A stretch of 13,764 nucleotides of DNA from JALORV01 sp044225415 (lineage in GTDB: Bacteria > Pseudomonadota > Gammaproteobacteria > Burkholderiales > Burkholderiaceae_F). Below are positions 7,251 through 13,764 of this stretch, piece after piece. Both the position numbers and the translations under genes were made by a program. The first letter of the stretch is position 1. The number at the start of each line of letters is the position of its first letter. The notes below the pieces were generated by a model, which searched no databases, was not told where the DNA came from, and saw only the letters and a program-made list of their open reading frames with translations. The stretch covers positions 1 through 13,764 of the forward strand of contig JBGAIO010000075.1 in assembly GCA_044225415.1 (NCBI GenBank), written 5' to 3'.

Positions 7251-7935
7251 GGCGGTGGCCGCTGAATCCACCGCGCAGCGGCACACGCTCGCGGCGCGTC
7301 GGCGGCGTGTACCTGCTGACACCGACGTCGCTGCCGCCGATTTCGTCGCGTGGCTGCCGCGTTGCGCGGCTGCGCTCAGCGGCGGCGTGGACATTGCTGC
7401 AGTATCGCAACAAGCTCGCGACGCGGGACGAGCGTCACACGCAGGCCACGGCGCTGCAGGCACTGGCACGACGCCACGCGGCGCTGTTCGTCGTCAATGA
7501 CGACGTCGAGGCTGGCGGCAGCGCTCGGCGCCGACGGCGTGCACCTCGGCCGCGACGACGGCGACATCGCCGCTGCGCGCGCCCGCCTGCCGCACGCGCT
7601 GATCGGCGCATCGTGTTACGACGATCTCGTGCGCGCGCAGCGCGGCCGATTCCGGCGCAGACATGCTTGCTTTCGGTTCGGTGTTTGCCTCCGCCACCAA
7701 GCCTCACGCGGTACGTGTACGCTCGAAACGCTGCGCACGGCGCGCGAGCGTTGGCCTGCGCTGCGCATCGTCGCGATCGGCGGCATCACCGCCGCGAACA
7801 TCGGCACCGTTGCAGCGGCCGGCGCGCATGCCGCCGCCGTCATCGGCAGCGTGTTCGACAGCGGCGACCCGGCGCACGCAGTGCTCGACCTGCAGCGCGT
7901 CTTCACCCTTGGACTCAACGATCTCGATTCGCACC

Positions 7936-7958
<23 letters not shown>
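7237..7958 (+). pseudogene. thiE: Thiamine phosphate synthase gene broken by five or six single-base frame changes
   Basis: ThiE joins HMP-PP and THZ-P to form thiamine phosphate. All landmarks are here in order but in changing frames: GGVYLLTPTSL (frame 2, from 7301), AADFVAWLPRCAAALSGGVD (frame 1, to about 7392), LLQYRNKL and VVNDDVE (frame 2, 7394-7510), LAAALGADGVHLGRDDGD and IGASCYDD (frame 3, 7512-7643), ADMLAFGSVFASATKPHAV (frame 1, 7645-7713), and TLETLRTA with IVAIGGITAANIG (frame 3, 7719 to the TGA at 7956-7958). The joins imply one missing base near 7333, extra bases near 7393, 7511 and 7641-7645, and one missing base near 7715-7719. If translation starts at the ATG at 7237, overlapping the thiD stop, one more extra base is needed near 7300. 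Rejoined, it is a normal-length ThiE with the QYRNK pyrophosphate contact, NDD, GVHLG, the TKP loop and GGI intact and no internal stop. It overlaps hemL by 23 bases. As written, no full-length protein can be made. It is either a very recent pseudogene or local sequence error. Confidence 0.88.
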
Positions 7959-9246
<1,288 letters not shown>

Positions 9247-9429
9247 GCCGGACAGGAGTCCTTCCCGCGCAAGCCGGAATCCGTTCCGACTTTCCCCTTC
9301 ACGCCGGAGCGAGGGACCCGTCAGTGAAGGCAATTCCTGAAATCGCTACCGGCTAACCCATTCAGCCGGGAACCATTGCCGCCTCCGATGGACGAAAATA
9401 GCGGTCGTTACTCCGCACGGCTGCCCTCC

Positions 9430-11592
9430 ATGTCTCCTGTATCGATCCGCCGCTGGGTTGCTGCCGCCACGGCTGCCGCACTGGCGCTGCTGACTTCCGC
9501 TGCCCTGGCGCAGTCGCTGCCGCGCTTCGGCGCGCCCGAGCCGCACGTCAAGGCCCAGCTGATCGCGGCGACCGATGCCGCCGTGCCGGGACAACCCCTG
9601 CAGGTGGGCGTGAAGCTCTCTCACGAACCCGAGTGGCATACGTACTGGCAGGTGCCGGGCGACTCGGGCCTGCCCACGACCATCGAGTGGCAGCTGCCTG
9701 CCGGCGTCACGGCTGGTCCGATCGACTGGCCGCATCCGCATCGCATGCCCGCCGGCCCGCTGATGAACTTCGGCTACGAAGGGCAGACCCTGCTGCTGAC
9801 GACCTTGGCCGTCGGCGACCTCAAGCCCGGCAGCGAACTCGCGCTGCAGGCCAAGGTGGACTGGCTGGAATGCAAGGACGTGTGCATTCCGGGCAGTGCC
9901 GAACTGAAGCTCGTGCTGCCGGTACGCGCCGCGGCGGCGCCATCGCAGTACGCGGCGCTGTTCGACCAGACCCGCAAGCTGGTGCCGACGGCGCTGCCGG
10001 GCGTGTCGGCAAAGGCGACGACCGAGGCCAACCGCATCCGTGTCGCATTGACGCTGCCGGCGGACCGCAAGGTCGAAACGCTCGAGTTCTTCCCCCTGGC
10101 CGAGGCGCGCATCGAGCCCGCGTTGCCGCAGGTACTCGATCGGCGCGATGGCGTTGCGCTGGTACTGACCGCCGCGCAGGCCGCACAGCCGGGCGCCACG
10201 TCACTGGCAGGCGTCATCGTCGCCAACGGCGGGCCGGCCAAACCCGGCGGCTGGGCCGCGGTGGTCGACGCGCCGATCGTCGCCGGCAGCGTCCCGCCGG
10301 TGGCGACACCGTCGGCGGCAGCGGCCGCGGCGACCGCGACCTCGCCGGCGCCGTCGATGCCCGCCGCGCCGTCGATGTCGCTGCTCGCCGCACTCGGCGC
10401 CGCGTTCATCGGCGGCCTGATCCTGAACCTGATGCCCTGCGTGTTCCCGGTGCTGTCGCTGAAACTGATGGGACTGTCGCAGCATCGCGCGCACGGCGGC
10501 TCGATGGCGCCGCACGGCATTGCCTTCGCCGTCGGCGTCGTGCTGTCTTTCGTGCTGCTCGCCGGTCTGCTGATCGGGCTGCAGAAGGCCGGCAGCGCGC
10601 TCGGCTGGGGCTTCCAGCTGCAGACCCCGTGGGTCGTCGCAGCGCTCACGGTGCTCTTCTTCGTGATCGGCCTGAACCTGCTCGGCGTCTTTGAATTCAC
10701 CTTCGGCAGCGGCCTGGGCAACACGCGCGCGGCCGACGCATTGGCCAGCAAGTCCGACTGGCGCGGCAGCTTCGGCACGGGCGTGCTGGCGGTCATCGTC
10801 GCATCGCCGTGCACCGCACCGTTCATGAGCGCGGCCCTCGGCTATGCGATCACGCAGCCCGCGATCGTCGCGCTGTCGGTGTTCGCGATGCTCGGCGTCG
10901 GCATGGCGGTGCCCTACCTGCTGCTGACGCTGTTCCCCGCGCTGCTCGCGAAGCTGCCGCGGCCGGGCCGCTGGATGGAGCTGTTCAAGCAGTTCATGGC
11001 GTTCCCGATGTTCGCCACCTGCGTGTGGCTGCTGTGGGTGCTGGCCCAGCAGGTCGATGCGGGTGGTGTCGCGCTCGCGCTCGGCGTGCTGGTCGCCGCG
11101 GCCTTCACGCTGTGGGCGCTGGGGCTGGCGCAACGCGGCGCAGGCCGCTTCCGCTGGGTGGCGCTGGTCGGCGCGGTGCTCGCCGCGCTCACGTTCACGC
11201 CGATCGCGACGTCGGAACCGGTGGCGTCCGAGTCGAAGAGCGCGGGCAACGGCGACTGGGTCGCGTTCTCGCCGGCGAAGCTCGGCGAGCTCAGAGGCCA
11301 GGGCAAGGCCGTGTTCGTCGACTTCACCGCGGCGTGGTGCGTGACCTGCCAGGTCAACAAGCGCGTGGCGCTGAACACCGATACCGTGAAGGCGCGCTTC
11401 GCCGACACCGGCGTCGTGCGCATGAAGGCCGACTGGACCAATCGCGATGCGACGATCACGAAGGCACTCGCCGAGTTCGGCCGCAACGGCGTGCCGCTGT
11501 ACGTGCTGTACGACCGCGCCGGACAGGCAACCATCCTGCCTGAACTTCTGACCGAGGGCACAGTCCTAGCGGCACTGGACAAGCTGAAGTAG
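9430..11592 (+). CDS. dsbD: DsbD/ScsB-type transmembrane thiol-disulfide reductase
   Basis: A 720-residue inner-membrane protein expected to carry electrons from cytoplasmic thioredoxin to periplasmic thiol proteins. A signal peptide (about residues 1-28, cleavage after ALA) leads into a periplasmic domain whose redox pair is C148-x3-C152 in WLECKDVCIPG. A further beta-rich stretch and an Ala/Pro/Thr-rich linker follow. The membrane core starts near residue 325, with its two reactive cysteines in NLMPCVFPVL (C337) and ASPCTAPFM (C461). The C-terminal thioredoxin-like domain has AAWC637-V-T-C640. All six redox cysteines of the relay are present. At 720 residues it is longer than E. coli DsbD (565), because the N-terminal part is about twice as large, as in ScsB-type proteins. 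The start is at the ATG giving a clean signal peptide; the frame also has an ATG at 9388 and a TTG at 9376. A redoxin gene follows after 42 bases. Confidence 0.94.
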   Translation: MSPVSIRRWVAAATAAALALLTSAALAQSLPRFGAPEPHVKAQLIAATDAAVPGQPLQVGVKLSHEPEWHTYWQVPGDSGLPTTIEWQLPAGVTAGPIDWPHPHRMPAGPLMNFGYEGQTLLLTTLAVGDLKPGSELALQAKVDWLECKDVCIPGSAELKLVLPVRAAAAPSQYAALFDQTRKLVPTALPGVSAKATTEANRIRVALTLPADRKVETLEFFPLAEARIEPALPQVLDRRDGVALVLTAAQAAQPGATSLAGVIVANGGPAKPGGWAAVVDAPIVAGSVPPVATPSAAAAAATATSPAPSMPAAPSMSLLAALGAAFIGGLILNLMPCVFPVLSLKLMGLSQHRAHGGSMAPHGIAFAVGVVLSFVLLAGLLIGLQKAGSALGWGFQLQTPWVVAALTVLFFVIGLNLLGVFEFTFGSGLGNTRAADALASKSDWRGSFGTGVLAVIVASPCTAPFMSAALGYAITQPAIVALSVFAMLGVGMAVPYLLLTLFPALLAKLPRPGRWMELFKQFMAFPMFATCVWLLWVLAQQVDAGGVALALGVLVAAAFTLWALGLAQRGAGRFRWVALVGAVLAALTFTPIATSEPVASESKSAGNGDWVAFSPAKLGELRGQGKAVFVDFTAAWCVTCQVNKRVALNTDTVKARFADTGVVRMKADWTNRDATITKALAEFGRNGVPLYVLYDRAGQATILPELLTEGTVLAALDKLK

Positions 11593-11634
11593 GCTTGTTC
11601 GCTTCCGCCCGGACCCCCACCCGCAGGAGATCCC

Positions 11635-12237
11635 ATGAAGCCACTTGCCGTCCTCGCCGCGTCCGCGGCCTTCGCGTTCGCCGGCGCGGCCTTTGCAGTC
11701 TCGCCCGGCCAGGCAGCGCCTGCGTTCTCGCTGACCGACACCGGCGGCAAGACCGTGTCGCTCGCGGACTTCAAGGGCAAGTATGTGGTGCTCGAGTGGA
11801 ACAACCCGAGCTGCCCGTTCGTGCAGAAGCACTACAACAGCCAGAACATGCAGTCGCTGCAGAAGAGCCAGGCCGGCGACAAGGTTGTGTGGCTGGCGAT
11901 CAACTCGACGAACTCGGGACACTCCGAATACCTGCCGCCCGACAAGCTCGCAGCGTGGTTCAAGCAGCAGAACGCGTCGCCGACCGCGATCCTGGTCGAC
12001 AGCAAGTCCGAAGTCGCCCGCGCCTTCGATGCGAAGGCCACGCCGCAGATGATCGTGATCGACCCCGCCGGCACCATCATCTACAACGGCGCGATCGACG
12101 ACAAGCGCAGCGCCAATCCGGCGGACGTCAAGGGCGCGCGCAACTACGTGGTCACTGCGCTTGATGATGCGAAGAGCGGCAAGCCGGTCGCGACCGCGTC
12201 GACGACGCCGTATGGGTGCACGATCAAGTATCCGTAG
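11635..12237 (+). CDS. Exported redoxin (AhpC/TSA-thioredoxin-like) protein
   Basis: A 200-residue protein with a signal peptide (about residues 1-22, ending AFA) and a single thioredoxin-fold redoxin domain. The fold starts at APAFSLTDTGGKTVSLADFK and has the sequence EWNNPSCPFVQKHY around its only domain cysteine, C60. It is therefore not a CxxC thioredoxin; the NPxCPFV-KHY pattern belongs to a poorly described redoxin family. A second cysteine, C195, sits in the extreme C-terminal TPYGCTIKYP and could be a resolving cysteine. A clear AGGAG ribosome-binding site lies 5 bases before the ATG. Position 42 bases after dsbD suggests co-transcription, and that this periplasmic protein is a client of the DsbD relay. 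The exact substrate (peroxide, thiol protein or metal-linked) cannot be told from sequence. Confidence 0.88.
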   Translation: MKPLAVLAASAAFAFAGAAFAVSPGQAAPAFSLTDTGGKTVSLADFKGKYVVLEWNNPSCPFVQKHYNSQNMQSLQKSQAGDKVVWLAINSTNSGHSEYLPPDKLAAWFKQQNASPTAILVDSKSEVARAFDAKATPQMIVIDPAGTIIYNGAIDDKRSANPADVKGARNYVVTALDDAKSGKPVATASTTPYGCTIKYP

Positions 12238-12248
12238 GAGAAGATCGG

Positions 12249-12278
12249 ACTGGGTTCCGGCCTGCGCCGGGGCCCAGT
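12249..12278. repeat. GC-rich imperfect hairpin after the redoxin gene
   Basis: ACTGGGTTCCGG pairs with CCGGGGCCCAGT around CCTGCG, with two G-U wobbles in the plus-strand RNA, and TTT follows. It begins 12 bases after the redoxin stop. The CCGG-CCTGCG-CCGG core resembles short dispersed hairpin repeats common between genes in this bacterial group; that is from memory and needs a genome search. It may add to termination. Confidence 0.5.
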
Positions 12279-12293
12279 TTCCAGTCGGCAATG

Positions 12294-12325
12294 AACAACG
12301 CCCGCCTGCGCGGGCGTTGTTGTTT
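12294..12325 (+). terminator. Intrinsic terminator after the dsbD-redoxin unit
   Basis: AACAACGCCCGC and GCGGGCGTTGTT form a perfect 12-bp stem with a CTGC loop, followed by GTTT. It is 57 bases past the redoxin stop and separates this unit from the sigma-54 promoter of the next gene. Confidence 0.8.
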
Positions 12326-12419
12326 CGGCGGGCACTCGACAAGTGCACACCGCACCGCTCGCGGCAAGCACGCAGCACCAATCGCGGGCATCGCCGCGAG
12401 CATCCGTGCGCAACGCGCG

Positions 12420-12435
12420 TGGCATGGATCGTGCA
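12420..12435 (+). promoter_or_regulatory. Sigma-54 (RpoN) -24/-12 promoter
   Basis: TGGCATGGATCGTGCA matches the RpoN consensus TGGCACG-N4-TTGCA at all but two informative bases, with the invariant GG and GC exactly 10 bases apart. Transcription would start near 12445, giving a leader of about 22 bases with CGGAG (12456-12460) 6 bases before the ATG at 12467. Possible NtrC-like half-sites (TGCAC at 12344-12348 and GCACC at 12374-12378) lie about 70-100 bases upstream of the start point, but they do not form a convincing palindrome. Confidence 0.7.
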
Positions 12436-12466
12436 CGTCTGCGACATCCCCTGTCCGGAGCCCGCG

Positions 12467-13764
12467 ATGAGCAACACCTTCGATCCCTACGACGCCGATC
12501 GGCCGCTGCGCATGAGTTGCGCGTGTGGGCAGCACGCGAGCGCAGCCGAGCACGAGGCGCAGAGCGCGGCGCGTTCGGTGGCCAGCGCGAGCGCATCAGG
12601 GCAAACCCACCCGTCGGCCGAACGACTGTCGAACGACTATCTCGAAGCCGTGCTGGTGAAAGCTCTGTTCCCCGACGATGCTCTGCGTCGCCGTTTCATC
12701 AGGGCCGTCGGCGCAGGCACCGCCCGCGCGGCCATCGCCAGCGTGCTGCCCATCGCATCGCTGCAGGCGATGGCGCAGGAAAAGAAACCGCTCGAGAAGA
12801 ACGACCTGAAGATCGGCTTCATCGCCATCACCTGCGCAACGCCACTGATCATGGCCGACCCGCTGGGCTTCTACAAACGCCAGGGCCTGCGCGTGCAGCT
12901 CAACAAGACGGCGGGCTGGGCGCTGATCCGCGACAAGATGCTGAACAAGGAGCACGACGCATCGCACTTCCTGTCGCCGATGCCCATCGCCATCTCACAG
13001 GGGCTGGGATCGGTGGCGCAGCCGATGCGCGTGGCTACCGTGCAGAACGTCAATGGCCAGGCGATCACGCTGGCCAACAAGCACAAGGACCGCCGCGATC
13101 CGGCAAGCTGGAAAGGCCTGAAGTTCGCGGTGCCCTTCGAGTATTCGATGCACAACTTCCTGCTGCGCTACTACGTGGCGCAGGCCGGGCTCGATCCCGA
13201 CAAGGACATCCAGATCCGCGTGACCCCGCCGCCGGAGATGGTGGCCAACCTGCGCGCCGGCAACATCGACGGCTATCTCGGGCCGGACCCGTTCAACCAG
13301 CGCGCGGTGTACGACGAGGTGGGCTTCATCACTGTGCTGTCGAAGGAGATCTGGGACGGCCATCCGTGCTGCGCCTTCGGCTTCTCCGAGGATCTGATCA
13401 AGCAGGCGCCCAACACCTTCGCCGCGCTGTATCGCGCGGTGCTGGAGGCCGCCGCGATGGCGCAGGAGCCGCGCAACCGCGAGCTGATCGCCAAGGTCAT
13501 CGCGCCCACGCAGTACCTGAATCAGCCCGAGACTGTCGTCACGCAGGTACTGACCGGCCGCTTCGCCGATGGCTTGGGCGCCGTGCGCAACGTGCCGGAC
13601 CGCATCGACTTCCAGCCGATGCCCTGGTACTCGATGGCGATCTGGATGCTGACCCAGATGCAGCGCTGGGGCTACGTCAAGGGTGACGTCAATTACACGG
13701 ACATCGCGCAGAAGGTCTTCCTGATGACCGACGCGCGCAAGTTCATGAAGGAACTGGGCCAGCC
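12467..13764 (+). CDS. nrtA: NrtA/CmpA-family ABC transporter substrate-binding protein, Tat-exported (cut by the right edge)
   Basis: The visible 432 residues match periplasmic binding proteins for nitrate, nitrite or bicarbonate uptake. Core features are KIGFIAITCATPLIMADPLGFY at the first strand (here a few segments), WKGLKFAVPFEYSMHNFLLRYY, the ligand-cleft segment MVANLRAGNIDGYLGPDPFNQRA, and SKEIWDGHPCCAFGFSE. A twin-arginine signal, RRRFIRAVG (residues 74-82) with a hydrophobic stretch ending near residue 103 (AMAQ), implies folded export by Tat. Ahead of it is a roughly 70-residue polar extension with C18-A-C20-G-Q-H, as I recall for proteobacterial members of this family. The last part of the protein is missing. 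A sigma-54 promoter and a CGGAG site precede it. NrtB permease and NrtC/D ATPase genes would be expected downstream. Nitrate is the likeliest ligand but is inferred from the family and promoter. Confidence 0.88.
   Translation, partial: MSNTFDPYDADRPLRMSCACGQHASAAEHEAQSAARSVASASASGQTHPSAERLSNDYLEAVLVKALFPDDALRRRFIRAVGAGTARAAIASVLPIASLQAMAQEKKPLEKNDLKIGFIAITCATPLIMADPLGFYKRQGLRVQLNKTAGWALIRDKMLNKEHDASHFLSPMPIAISQGLGSVAQPMRVATVQNVNGQAITLANKHKDRRDPASWKGLKFAVPFEYSMHNFLLRYYVAQAGLDPDKDIQIRVTPPPEMVANLRAGNIDGYLGPDPFNQRAVYDEVGFITVLSKEIWDGHPCCAFGFSEDLIKQAPNTFAALYRAVLEAAAMAQEPRNRELIAKVIAPTQYLNQPETVVTQVLTGRFADGLGAVRNVPDRIDFQPMPWYSMAIWMLTQMQRWGYVKGDVNYTDIAQKVFLMTDARKFMKELGQ

Noticed and set aside
7663..7935. 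An N-terminal extension of HemL starting at 7663
   Set aside because: The frame is open, but the first part is the ThiE segment around TKPHAV and the rest is thiE read out of frame; HemL homology begins at 7936.
9247..9429. Terminator or promoter between hemL and dsbD
   Set aside because: Only a 5-bp stem (CGGAA/TTCCG) without a T tract and no paired -35/-10 elements were found in these 183 bases.
12343..13686. 447-codon plus-strand frame overlapping the nrtA-like gene
   Set aside because: It is the +1-shifted shadow of a gene with a Tat signal and binding-protein motifs; its product is Arg/Gly/Ala-rich.

Overview
This is a high-GC chromosomal window that looks like a gammaproteobacterium of the Xanthomonadaceae/Lysobacter group (order Lysobacterales). 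The assignment is an inference from gene order: a pilG-pilH-pilI-pilJ-chpA twitching-motility cluster, next to a rubredoxin gene, next to thiD-thiE-hemL. No tRNA, rRNA, CRISPR array or insertion sequence was seen. Eleven protein genes are supported, two of them cut by the window edges and one (thiE) broken.

Left part, minus strand (about 1-5833): pilG, pilH, pilI, pilJ and the first 675 codons of chpA form the type IV pilus chemosensory (Pil-Chp) cluster. PilJ is the membrane receptor, PilI the CheW-type coupler, ChpA the large histidine kinase, and PilG and PilH the single-domain response regulators. No CheR-type pilK lies between pilJ and chpA. That 125-base gap instead holds three inverted repeats, one of which looks like a bidirectional intrinsic terminator.

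Middle part: a short rubredoxin gene on the minus strand diverges from a plus-strand thiD-thiE-hemL run. thiD (HMP/HMP-P kinase type) is intact but has divergent active-site motifs and an acidic tail. thiE (thiamine phosphate synthase) is the oddest object in the window. Every family motif is present, but reading through them needs five, probably six, single-base frame changes within about 420 bases, while the other genes here have none. hemL (glutamate-1-semialdehyde aminomutase, tetrapyrrole synthesis) is intact.

Right part, plus strand: a long DsbD/ScsB-type transmembrane thiol-disulfide reductase is followed 42 bases later by a secreted redoxin-like protein. The pair probably forms an envelope thiol-redox unit. 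Two hairpins close it, the second a strong intrinsic terminator. Beyond them a good sigma-54 (-24/-12) promoter precedes the last gene, a Tat-exported NrtA/CmpA-type substrate-binding protein. That gene runs off the right edge and is probably the first gene of a nitrate (or related anion) uptake operon under nitrogen control.
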